Source: SZUA-22 sp963751695 (GTDB taxonomy: Bacteria > Bacteroidota > Ignavibacteria > Ignavibacteriales > Melioribacteraceae). From it: DNA of 64,000 nucleotides. The notes beneath the pieces are model-generated. The model did no database searches and was not told where the DNA came from. It saw only the letters and a program-made list of their open reading frames with translations. Location of the stretch: contig CAVVVP010000005.1 in assembly GCA_963751695.1 (NCBI GenBank), positions 434,001 through 498,000 on the forward strand, read 5' to 3'. Both the position numbers and the translations under genes were made by a program. Numbering within the stretch: the first letter of the stretch is position 1; each line of letters begins with the position of its first letter. Positions 18,758-26,409 of the stretch are shown here, piece by piece.

Positions 18758-20095
18758 TTATCCTTTTACAATATGATCATTTTTAATGCCACAATCATGA
18801 AACGCATTCCTAGTATCCAAAATCAATGCAGAATTTTTACATATAAACTCATAATCGTATGCATCATGGTCTGTACTCAGGAGAACTAAATCATATTTGG
18901 CAAGATTTTCTTCTGTTATATCTACTGATTTCATATCATATTTATACTTTCTAGTAGGTGGAAGTGTTTGTATCAAAGGATCATTATAATCAACTTCCGC
19001 ACCTCCTTCACGAAGAATCTCAATTAATTTAAGCGATGGTGATTCTCTCATATCATCTATATTCTTCTTGTAAGCTGCACCTAAAATCAGAACTTTTGAA
19101 CCACTAATTGATTTCTTATGATTGTTTAGAGCTTCAATTGCTTTTTCCACAACATAATACGGTTGTCTTGTATTAATTTCCCCAGCAAGTTCGATAAATT
19201 TTGTATTTACCTCAAATTCTCTAGCTTTCCAGGTAAGATAGAATGGATCTATAGGAATACAATGACCGCCTAAACCAGGACCGGGATAAAATGCATTGTA
19301 TCCAAAAGGTTTCGTTTTAGCTGCATTTATAACTTCCCAGACATCAATATCCATTCTATCAAATACCATTTTCAATTCATTTACAAGTGCGATATTGACA
19401 GATCGGTAAACGTTCTCAACAATTTTTGTTGCTTCAGCAACATCCGGTGATGAAACCGGCACTGTCTTGACAATAACTTGGTTATAAAGAGCTTGTGCAA
19501 TTTCAAGACAGTTTTGTGTTACACCACCTACAACTTTAGGAATTGTTGCAGTATGATAATTCGGATTATTTGGATCCTCACGCTCTGGACTATAAGCAAG
19601 AAAGAAATCTTTACCTACCTCAAGTTTTTCATCACTATTTTCCAGTGATTCAAACAATGGCAATAAAATTTCTCTGGTAGTTCCTGGATAAGTTGTTGAT
19701 TCAAGAGTAACAAGCTGGCCTTTTCTTAAATACTTTTTTATTGTCTTAGCCGTATCAACCACATAACTCATATCTGGTTCTCTATGGGTATCCAACGGGG
19801 TGGGAACACAAATTATAACTGCATCAACTTCCGGTAATCTTGCAAAATCTGTTGTAGAATTCAAATGGCCAGAATCAACTGATTTACTAATCCTTTCTGA
19901 AGGAATATGCTTGATATAAGTTTCACCTTGTGAAAGAGCATCAATTTTTCTTTCATCAAGATCAAAACCTAAAACATCAAACTCTTTCTCTGTAAATTCT
20001 AATCCAAGTGGTAAGCCAACATATCCTAAACCTATTATTCCAACTTTGAATGTTTTATCATTAATTTTTTTAATCAGTTCTGCTTTATAATCCAT
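18758..20095 (-). CDS. Nucleotide-sugar dehydrogenase, UDP-GlcNAc 6-dehydrogenase (WbpA) type
   Basis: NAD-dependent four-electron oxidation of a UDP-hexose C6 to the uronic acid; 445 residues. The Rossmann motif is GIIGLGYVGLPLG (about 19-31). The catalytic-cysteine loop is GPGLGGHCIPIDPFYLTW, a form typical of the WbpA/WecC GlcNAc/ManNAc group rather than UDP-glucose dehydrogenase. C-terminal UDPG_MGDH domains follow. The start has TGGAGAC upstream. It is the first gene of a two-gene operon with the DegT aminotransferase, and its start faces the thioredoxin gene across a 215-base divergent gap. The role is surface-polysaccharide precursor synthesis. Confidence 0.9.
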   Translation of the reverse strand: MDYKAELIKKINDKTFKVGIIGLGYVGLPLGLEFTEKEFDVLGFDLDERKIDALSQGETYIKHIPSERISKSVDSGHLNSTTDFARLPEVDAVIICVPTPLDTHREPDMSYVVDTAKTIKKYLRKGQLVTLESTTYPGTTREILLPLFESLENSDEKLEVGKDFFLAYSPEREDPNNPNYHTATIPKVVGGVTQNCLEIAQALYNQVIVKTVPVSSPDVAEATKIVENVYRSVNIALVNELKMVFDRMDIDVWEVINAAKTKPFGYNAFYPGPGLGGHCIPIDPFYLTWKAREFEVNTKFIELAGEINTRQPYYVVEKAIEALNNHKKSISGSKVLILGAAYKKNIDDMRESPSLKLIEILREGGAEVDYNDPLIQTLPPTRKYKYDMKSVDITEENLAKYDLVLLSTDHDAYDYEFICKNSALILDTRNAFHDCGIKNDHIVKG

Positions 20096-20310
20096 TTAGT
20101 CTCCAAAATTTATACTGGACAATTAGTGCTAATTTATTTTCGGTGTTAATAAACTTAAAATTTTAATCATCTCAAAATAAGTTATCAATGAATTTAACAA
20201 TTATTGGTAAAACTTATTGTGATTTAAATCAAATATCCTAAACTGAATCTTTTAAGAATTTCCTACATCAAACGACTAAAAATAATTATGAAAAATAAAA
20301 GGATAGGATA

Positions 20311-20679
20311 ATGACTGAAAAATTAACAAAATCAGACTTCTTAAGCAAAGTATTTAATTATGAAAACAACCAAGAATGGAAATATCAAGGCGAATTACCT
20401 GCACTAATTGATTTTTACGCAGATTGGTGTCAACCATGTAAAATGGTAGCCCCAGTTCTGGAAGAATTATCTGAAGAATTTGCTGACAAAATTAAAATAT
20501 ATAAAGTAGATACGGAAGTTGAACAAGAATTAGCATCGGTTTTTGGAATTAGAAGTATTCCCTCTCTACTCTTTGTTCCTTCTGCAGGTAAACCTCAGAT
20601 GGCACAAGGTGCATTACCAAAAGATGCTTTAAAAGAAGCAATTAATAATATTCTATTTTCTGTTGAAGCTAACGCATAA
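20311..20679 (+). CDS. Thioredoxin with WCQPC active site
   Basis: Cytoplasmic disulfide reductase fold, 122 residues, slightly longer than E. coli thioredoxin because of an N-terminal extension of about 20 residues. The active site is ADWCQPCKMVAP; the usual Gly between the cysteines is Gln, which should alter redox potential or partners. The cis-proline loop is IRSIPSLLFV, as expected, and buried Asp (LIDFYADW) is kept. The ATG follows AAAAGGATAGG. It is monocistronic, ending at a strong hairpin terminator; upstream is the divergent start of the nucleotide-sugar operon. Confidence 0.92.
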   Translation: MTEKLTKSDFLSKVFNYENNQEWKYQGELPALIDFYADWCQPCKMVAPVLEELSEEFADKIKIYKVDTEVEQELASVFGIRSIPSLLFVPSAGKPQMAQGALPKDALKEAINNILFSVEANA

Positions 20680-20709
20680 TTTTTGTATTTTTGTAAATTA
20701 TAGAATATA

Positions 20710-20740
20710 TAGCTGGTTAGTTAAACTAATCAGCTATTTT
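20710..20740 (+). terminator. Rho-independent terminator after thioredoxin
   Basis: TAGCTGGTTAG (20710-20720), loop TTAAA and CTAATCAGCTA (20726-20736) form an 11-bp stem with one G-U pair, followed by TTTT. Confidence 0.8.
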
Positions 20741-20752
20741 ACGCTTATACCA

Positions 20753-20773
20753 TCCCATTTATAGCAAATGGGA
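20753..20773 (+). other. Small hairpin in the region upstream of the sigma factor gene
   Basis: TCCCATTT, loop ATAGC and AAATGGGA form a perfect 8-bp stem about 83 bases before the sigma factor start. It lacks a U-tract, so it is either part of the sigma gene 5' leader or incidental. Confidence 0.35.
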
Positions 20774-20855
20774 ACATTAAATTGTTTCAATGGTATCTGC
20801 AATAATTAACTCCCTATACTGATTTTTTAATTATGTTTTTATATTAGGAGCTGCC

Positions 20856-21716
20856 TTGAAAATTACAAAACAATTTACGAACAGAGAAAGTCAAAGTTTA
20901 GATAGATATCTTCAAGAAATTGGGAAAGTAGATCTTATTACTGCTGATGAAGAGATAACTCTTGCTGAAAGAATTCGCGAAGGTGATCAAGATGCATTAG
21001 AAAAACTGACTAAAGCAAATTTAAGATTTGTGGTTAGTGTGGCTAAACAATTCCAAAATAAAGGTTTACCTTTAAGTGATCTTATAAATGAAGGAAATAT
21101 TGGATTGATTAAAGCTGCAAAGAAATTTGATGAGACTCGTGGGTTTAAGTTTATCTCTTATGCTGTCTGGTGGATAAAACAATCAATCATGCAAGCTATT
21201 GCAGACCAATCTAGAATGGTTAGATTACCTCTGAATAGAGTTGGGGCATTAACAAAAATCTCAAAAATTGCCTCTCAATTAGAGCAGGAATATGAAAGAG
21301 CTCCTTCTACTGAAGAGATCGCTAACGAGTTAGAAATGAGTATTAATGACGTTGCTTACGCTTTGAAAGTTTCTGGAAGACACGTATCAGTTGATGCTCC
21401 ATTCTCTCAGAGCGATAATGATAAAAGCAGTTTGCTCGATGTCATTTCTAATGATGAACAGCCCTCTCCTGACCAGGATCTAATGGCTAATTCACTACAA
21501 AATGATATTGAGAGTTCTCTTGCTACTTTAACAGAAAGAGAAGCTGAAGTTATAAGATTATATTTTGGAATCAATAGTGAATATTCTGCTACTCTTGAGG
21601 AAATTGGTGAGATGCTAAATCTTACGAGAGAGAGAGTTCGACAGATAAAAGAGAAAGCCTTGGTAAGATTACGTCATTCATCCAGAAGTAAAAATTTGAA
21701 AGTCTACTTAGGATAG
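20856..21716 (+). CDS. rpoD: Primary sigma-70 factor (short RpoD/SigA type)
   Basis: Directs RNA polymerase to housekeeping promoters. At 286 residues it is the short form seen in Bacteroidota/Chlorobi, lacking the long region 1.1. It shows region 1.2 (LDRYLQEIGKVDLITADEE), region 2 (ANLRFVVSVAKQFQNKGLPL, DLINEGNIGL, FISYAVWWIKQSI), region 3 (RMVRLPLNR) and region 4 with the helix-turn-helix TLEEIGEMLNLTRERVRQIK. The start is TTG at 20856 with AGGAG six bases upstream; no in-frame ATG precedes it, and the sequence from there matches the family N-terminus. It is monocistronic with its own terminator. Confidence 0.94.
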   Translation: MKITKQFTNRESQSLDRYLQEIGKVDLITADEEITLAERIREGDQDALEKLTKANLRFVVSVAKQFQNKGLPLSDLINEGNIGLIKAAKKFDETRGFKFISYAVWWIKQSIMQAIADQSRMVRLPLNRVGALTKISKIASQLEQEYERAPSTEEIANELEMSINDVAYALKVSGRHVSVDAPFSQSDNDKSSLLDVISNDEQPSPDQDLMANSLQNDIESSLATLTEREAEVIRLYFGINSEYSATLEEIGEMLNLTRERVRQIKEKALVRLRHSSRSKNLKVYLG

Positions 21717-21741
21717 ATTAAAATTAAATAAAGAACTCAAT

Positions 21742-21776
21742 AAAAGTCCAAATTAAAAATTTGGACTTTTATTTTT
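21742..21776 (+). terminator. Rho-independent terminator after the sigma factor
   Basis: AAAAGTCCAAAT (21742-21753), a short loop and ATTTGGACTTTT (21759-21770) form a perfect stem followed by a T-rich run. It begins 25 bases after the stop. Confidence 0.88.
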
Positions 21777-21869
21777 TCCTACTGTGAAAGATCCTCCACA
21801 GAGATAAATAGAATAATCGAAAATGCAAGAATTATCGTAATAATAAATCTTTTTTTTCAGTAAAGTAAC

Positions 21870-23378
21870 TTAGTATCTATTTCTAGATCTTTTATTTTGT
21901 TTTGGATTATTATTACTTTTTCTCTTATAGTTGGATTTCTTTTTAACATTATTTTCTTGATCAGCAGCCACAATTGATTTAGGTTTTGGAGGAAGTTCAA
22001 CTAAAAGTTCATCTTCAGGATAAATTAAATCCATTTTATGATTTAAAAATGTTTCAATTTTTGGTATCTGAAAAGAATCATCTTCACAAGCAAAACTAAT
22101 AGAAGTTCCACTTAATCCAGCTCTACCTGTTCTTCCGATTCTGTGGACATAATCCTCTGGATCTTCTGGGAGATTATAATTTATTACGTGTGAAACATTA
22201 TCAATGTGAATTCCTCTACCAGCAACGTCTGTTGCAACAAGTACTCGCACATCTCCATTCTTAAAATTATCTAATCTTTTTAATCTTTTCTTCTGATCAA
22301 TGTTTCCACTTAACAATGTTGTGGAAACTCCATAATGACTTAGATTTTTATAAAGGTCGTTAGCAATATCTTTCCTATTACAAAATAGGAGAACTTTTTT
22401 AGCATCCTTCTTTTCAAGAAGATTGTATAGTAATTTGAATTTTTCATCTGCGGCAACTAAATAATTTATTTGAGAAATATTTTCCGCAGCAACTTTTTCA
22501 GGTTCGATCTCTATAACAACTGCATCCTTAGTCCATTGTTGTGCAATTCTTTTTATGCTGTCTGGAAAGGTTGCGCTAAAAAACAATGTTTGTCTGTTCT
22601 CTTTTCTAGGTGTATTCTTTTCGATCTTTCTAATGTCTGGCATAAATCCCATGTCGAGCATTCTATCAGCTTCATCCAAAACAAATATCTCGACCTTGTT
22701 CAACCTAATTAGCTTTTGCTTCATAAAGTCGATCAGCCTACCCGGAGTTGCAAACATAATATCAATATATTTTCCTTTTACAAGATGCATCTGTTTTTTG
22801 TAGTCCATACCACCATAAACTGCGACCATATTAAGATTATGATATTTCGCAAGTTGCCTGGAATCTTTTTCAATCTGAATTACTAATTCTCTTGTTGGAG
22901 CAAGAATTAATACTCTTGGGCTTCCTTTTTCTTTTCTAATTTTCGGAGTCTGTTTTATCAGCTTTGATATTGCTGTAATAACGAAAGCTGCTGTTTTACC
23001 AGTACCAGTTTGAGCTCTTCCAATCGCATCTTTATGCTTTAAAGTATGAGGCATAATTCCAGCCTGGATTGGTGTACAATATTGATATTTGAGATCGGAT
23101 ATAGCATGAAGAATTCCATTTGAGAGGTGAAGATCATGAAACCTAACTTTCCCCTCTTCAGGTTCTACATGAAAATCTTTTATTGTCCACTTTTCTGATG
23201 GGCTTTTACTTTCTTTTTGATTCTTTGATTGGTCGAATGGCTTTCCAACACGTTGAATAGTTTTACTTTTTTGCTCAATATCTTTCTGTTTGGTAACTTC
23301 TTTATTAGTGATCTTGGGAGGAATTTCTCTTCGTTCTACTTTCGTCTTTTTAAATAGACTAATTATTTTACTTAACAT
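21870..23378 (-). CDS. DEAD-box RNA helicase, RhlE/RhlB type
   Basis: ATP-dependent RNA helicase of about 502 residues. Motifs in order: Q motif CTPIQAGIMPHTL, motif I AQTGTGKTAA, Ia PTRELVIQ, II LDEADRMLDMGF, III FFSATFP, IV LLFCNR, V VATDVAGRGIHI and VI HRIGRTGRAG. A basic, low-complexity N-terminus (about 75 residues) and a basic C-tail rich in Lys/Asn/Arg probably bind RNA. I prefer the ATG at 23378 over the in-frame TTG at 23396 because the TTG lacks a site. It stands alone; a hairpin lies just upstream in its probable leader. Roles in ribosome assembly, RNA decay or cold adaptation are family knowledge, not visible here. Confidence 0.92.
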   Translation of the reverse strand: MLSKIISLFKKTKVERREIPPKITNKEVTKQKDIEQKSKTIQRVGKPFDQSKNQKESKSPSEKWTIKDFHVEPEEGKVRFHDLHLSNGILHAISDLKYQYCTPIQAGIMPHTLKHKDAIGRAQTGTGKTAAFVITAISKLIKQTPKIRKEKGSPRVLILAPTRELVIQIEKDSRQLAKYHNLNMVAVYGGMDYKKQMHLVKGKYIDIMFATPGRLIDFMKQKLIRLNKVEIFVLDEADRMLDMGFMPDIRKIEKNTPRKENRQTLFFSATFPDSIKRIAQQWTKDAVVIEIEPEKVAAENISQINYLVAADEKFKLLYNLLEKKDAKKVLLFCNRKDIANDLYKNLSHYGVSTTLLSGNIDQKKRLKRLDNFKNGDVRVLVATDVAGRGIHIDNVSHVINYNLPEDPEDYVHRIGRTGRAGLSGTSISFACEDDSFQIPKIETFLNHKMDLIYPEDELLVELPPKPKSIVAADQENNVKKKSNYKRKSNNNPKQNKRSRNRY

Positions 23379-23397
23379 TACACACTCATCTCTCAAA

Positions 23398-23440
23398 TTG
23401 GTTCAACGTAATCCTAACGTCTGTACGATCGTTAAACCAA
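23398..23440 (-). promoter_or_regulatory. Hairpin in the probable leader of the DEAD-box helicase gene
   Basis: TTGGTTCAACG (23398-23408) and CGTTAAACCAA (23430-23440) pair over 11 positions with one mismatch around a 21-base loop. It lies about 20 bases before the helicase start and about 70 after the upstream gene's stop. There is no U-tract, so a leader structure is more likely than a terminator. Confidence 0.4.
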
Positions 23441-23510
23441 AATATTATTAAAAATACAAAAGTTTAAATTAACTATTGATACGTGGATAAACAATTACAT
23501 TCGATATTGA

Positions 23511-24575
23511 TCAATTAGTATTTAAGGTCTCAAGAATTTGTTCTATTCTCTCTTTTTGATCTTCGGGAGCTTTAGATAAAGCTATTTTATAATTCTCAAT
23601 TGCCCCTACCTTGTCTCCAGATAACTTAAGAGATTCTGCATAACTGTCATAAACATTCCAAGATTCAGGAAATCTTTGAAGGTTCAATGAAAATACATTT
23701 TTGGCCTCTTCAAACATATTTTTATTGATTAACTGATATCCATACAAATTGAGTTCATTCTCAGTTGCGTTCTTAAAAGTGGTTTGTCTAAGCAGTTCCG
23801 CTTCTTCACTTTTACTCATTTTTGTTAGTAAGTCAACTTTTACAATATTATTAGCAAAATTTGAATTTCTCCGAATTGATTGGTTTATCCATGTTAGAGC
23901 TTCCTCATAATTTACTTCATTGTCAACACAGTATTGAGCTGCTTGCATTGGTCCTTGCCAACTGAATCCCGGTAGTGATGATAGCTGCTCTCTAATGCTG
24001 TTCAAAACAACTTGTACTTCATCAAATTCGACACTGAATCTTGCATTTAGCCTTTCCCAGTGCATGCAGATGTCGACTGAATTACTAGTTATATTTTCAA
24101 ATCGGTATTCGAGCAATTCATTAAAATGAATTCTTTCCGGGATAACTTCAAATCTTAGAACATCTTTTGTTTTGTCGTAAAAGAAACTGCCCCAAGCTTT
24201 ATGTTGGCTATTGAGAATCAAAATCCACTCATTTTCCGATGGGACAATGTGGAAACTATAAGTTCCAGCCGGAATGTTATTACCATTAACTTTAACATCA
24301 TCAGAAAAGCTTATTGTTGTGTTTTCATTTGCTCCTGCCCTCCAAGGAAAAGGCGCACCATTGTTATATGGAACTAAGTTTCCCCATATCTCTCTGCCTT
24401 GCACTGCTGGACGACTGTATGAGATGGATATTTCGCTCAATCCAACTGACTGAAAGATTTTAGCAGCTGGACTTACTCTGGGTAGTTCAAGGTTTTGCGA
24501 TAATAATGTTGAAGTTAAGAATATCACTGAAACCAATATTCTTCTTGCACAGGCATTGCATAAATTGTTTGACAT
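23511..24575 (-). CDS. Exported DUF2911 protein with C-terminal TPR repeats
   Basis: Secreted or periplasmic protein of about 354 residues. A signal peptide (ILVSVIFLTSTLLSQ) is followed by the DUF2911 domain, recognisable from SISYSRPAVQGREIWG, PWRAGANENTTISF and IPAGTYSFHIVP. The C-terminal third has TPR-like helices (LNLYGYQLINKNMFEEAKNV, AIENYKIALSKAPEDQKERI). DUF2911 function is unknown; it is common in Bacteroidota-related genomes. The start is ATG at 24575, nine bases after GGAG; the longer frame from 24602 begins with TTG. The upstream gene is divergent, so it is monocistronic. Confidence 0.88.
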   Translation of the reverse strand: MSNNLCNACARRILVSVIFLTSTLLSQNLELPRVSPAAKIFQSVGLSEISISYSRPAVQGREIWGNLVPYNNGAPFPWRAGANENTTISFSDDVKVNGNNIPAGTYSFHIVPSENEWILILNSQHKAWGSFFYDKTKDVLRFEVIPERIHFNELLEYRFENITSNSVDICMHWERLNARFSVEFDEVQVVLNSIREQLSSLPGFSWQGPMQAAQYCVDNEVNYEEALTWINQSIRRNSNFANNIVKVDLLTKMSKSEEAELLRQTTFKNATENELNLYGYQLINKNMFEEAKNVFSLNLQRFPESWNVYDSYAESLKLSGDKVGAIENYKIALSKAPEDQKERIEQILETLNTN

Positions 24576-24706
24576 TGTATAGACTCCAAATATTTGTTTC
24601 AAAATATCTATTTAATTAGATTAAAGCAAGATTTTGGAGAATTCCAATTGCAGCGAATCTGAAAACCAAAATTATTATATTTCTTTTCAAAATAAGTTAA
24701 ACTAAG

Positions 24707-26191
24707 ATGACTAAACTGGAAAACTACTTTCTCAAATATCGAAACAACATTATTGGGATTGATGAATATTTTATCTCCCCATTTGGCCAGAAGAAAATAA
24801 TTTATGCTGATTGGATAGCTAGCGGCAGACTATATCGACCAATTGAGGAAAGGATTATAGAACAATTCGGACCATTCGTTGGAAACACTCATACTGAGAC
24901 TACCATAACCGGTACAACCATGACCAAAGCATATCATTACGCTCATGATGTTATTAAAAAACATGTGAATGCGAATAATGAAGATGTCATTATTACTGCA
25001 GGATTTGGAATGACCACAGTTATTAACAAATTGCAAAGAATTATGGGATTGAAACTTCCTGAGCAATTACATAAATATGCTGATATTCCTAATGAGTCTA
25101 GACCAGTTGTTTTTGTAACTCATATGGAGCACCACTCAAATCAGACAAGTTGGGAAGAAACTATTGCTGATACAGTCGTAATAGAACCGGATCAAGATGG
25201 ATTAGTTGACCCCGATAAGCTTACTGAAGAAATGGAAAAATACACAGATAGAAAAATTAAAATTGGCTCCTTTAGTGCTTGTTCTAATGTAACTGGAATT
25301 GAGACACCATACTACGAATTAGCAAAGATCATGCATGAGAATGGAGGTTATTGTTTTATAGATTTTGCCGCATCTGCACCCTACAAAGATATTGACATGC
25401 ACCCTTCTGATCCAATGAAAAGACTCGATGCCATATTCTTTTCGCCTCATAAATTTCTAGGAGGACCAGGTACTTCTGGTGTAATGGTATTTAATAAAGC
25501 TCTTTATGACAGAAAAGTTCCTGACCATCCTGGAGGAGGAACTGTTGATTGGACAAATCCTTGGGGCGAACACAGATATATAAGTGATATTGAAGCAAGA
25601 GAAGATGGTGGAACACCTGGTTTTATTCAAGCCATCAAAACTGCTCTTAGTATAAATCTAAAAAATGAGATGGCAACCGACAAGATTATTGAACGAGAAG
25701 AAGAATTGCTTGAGATTGCATTCAAAAGATTTAGAGAAATCCCAAAGATCCACCTGCTTGCAAATAGTATTGAGGATCGCCTAGGAATAATATCTTTTTA
25801 TTCTGAAGAGATTCATTTTAATCTCATGGTAAAATTGTTAAATGATCTATACGGTGTTCAGATGAGAGGTGGATGTTCTTGTGCCGGTACTTATGGTCAC
25901 TATCTTTTACATATCGATCCAACAAGATCAAAAAGCATTACGGATATGATCGATCATCATGACCTTTCACAAAAACCGGGATGGATTAGATTCTCGCTTC
26001 ATCCAACTATGAGTAATGAAGAGATCAACATTATCATGGATGCAATCGCTGATATTGTGAATAACATTAAAAAGTATAAGGAAGATTATATTTACTATCC
26101 TGAGAGGAATGAATATTATCACAAGAATGAAAGACCAGAAGATTATAGATTTATCGAAGAATGGTTCAAGCTAAATGATATAACTAAATAA
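24707..26191 (+). CDS. Class V aminotransferase, cysteine-desulfurase-like
   Basis: PLP fold-type I enzyme of 494 residues, longer than typical cysteine desulfurases (about 400). The PLP lysine is in FFSPHKFLGGPGTSG (about 245-259), the cofactor Asp in CFIDFAAS, and a His region VTHMEHHSNQTSW precedes it. A Cys-containing loop, RGGCSCAGTYGHYLL, lies where desulfurases carry the persulfide Cys. The C-terminal extension is acidic and Tyr-rich. It may mobilise sulfur or act on another amino acid. No isc/suf partner is adjacent; the trp leader follows on the same strand but has its own promoter. Confidence 0.85.
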   Translation: MTKLENYFLKYRNNIIGIDEYFISPFGQKKIIYADWIASGRLYRPIEERIIEQFGPFVGNTHTETTITGTTMTKAYHYAHDVIKKHVNANNEDVIITAGFGMTTVINKLQRIMGLKLPEQLHKYADIPNESRPVVFVTHMEHHSNQTSWEETIADTVVIEPDQDGLVDPDKLTEEMEKYTDRKIKIGSFSACSNVTGIETPYYELAKIMHENGGYCFIDFAASAPYKDIDMHPSDPMKRLDAIFFSPHKFLGGPGTSGVMVFNKALYDRKVPDHPGGGTVDWTNPWGEHRYISDIEAREDGGTPGFIQAIKTALSINLKNEMATDKIIEREEELLEIAFKRFREIPKIHLLANSIEDRLGIISFYSEEIHFNLMVKLLNDLYGVQMRGGCSCAGTYGHYLLHIDPTRSKSITDMIDHHDLSQKPGWIRFSLHPTMSNEEINIIMDAIADIVNNIKKYKEDYIYYPERNEYYHKNERPEDYRFIEEWFKLNDITK

Positions 26192-26225
26192 TTATGCTAT
26201 TTGTTCTTAAATAGTAATATTGTAC

Positions 26226-26255
26226 TTGACATCTTTTTAATTTAATTCATATATT
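26226..26255 (+). promoter_or_regulatory. Putative promoter of the trp operon
   Basis: TTGACA (26226-26231) and TATATT (26250-26255) are separated by 18 bases, a good sigma-70 match. The expected start near 26262 is only a few bases before the leader-peptide ATG, implying a nearly leaderless transcript. Confidence 0.65.
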
Positions 26256-26265
26256 AAGCATCATA

Positions 26266-26343
26266 ATGAAAACAAAAAATATTTCAAATATTACAAACAT
26301 AATTAACAACTGGGCTTGGTGGTGGTCTATACTAAATTTTTAA
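26266..26343 (+). CDS. trpL: trp leader peptide (25 residues, WAWWW)
   Basis: A short ORF encodes MKTKNISNITNIINN then WAWWWSILNF and stop. Four Trp codons lie within five positions at 26311-26325, just upstream of a terminator/antiterminator pair and the trpE start. This is the classic sign of a ribosome-mediated attenuation leader. Low charged tRNA-Trp would stall the ribosome on the Trp codons and permit antitermination. No Shine-Dalgarno is seen, and the predicted transcript start is just before the ATG. Confidence 0.9.
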   Translation: MKTKNISNITNIINNWAWWWSILNF

Positions 26344-26345
26344 TG

Positions 26346-26403
26346 CTCAGTGAAAATAAATCTAAGAATTTAAACCCTTCCCATCACTGAGAAGGGTTTT
26401 TTT
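26346..26403 (+). terminator. trp attenuator: antiterminator segment and rho-independent terminator
   Basis: Terminator: AAACCCTTC (26372-26380) pairs with GAAGGGTTT (26391-26399), followed by Ts to 26403. Competing structure: CTCAGTGA (26346-26353), two bases after the leader stop, is perfectly complementary to TCACTGAG (26384-26391), which forms the terminator loop and first base of its right arm. A ribosome at the leader stop would hide 26346-26353 and allow termination; one stalled on the Trp codons would leave it free. Confidence 0.85.
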
Positions 26404-26409
26404 ATAATT

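Noticed and set aside
20753..20773. Riboswitch before the sigma factor gene
   Set aside because: A single 8-bp hairpin with no aptamer-like conserved loops; insufficient.
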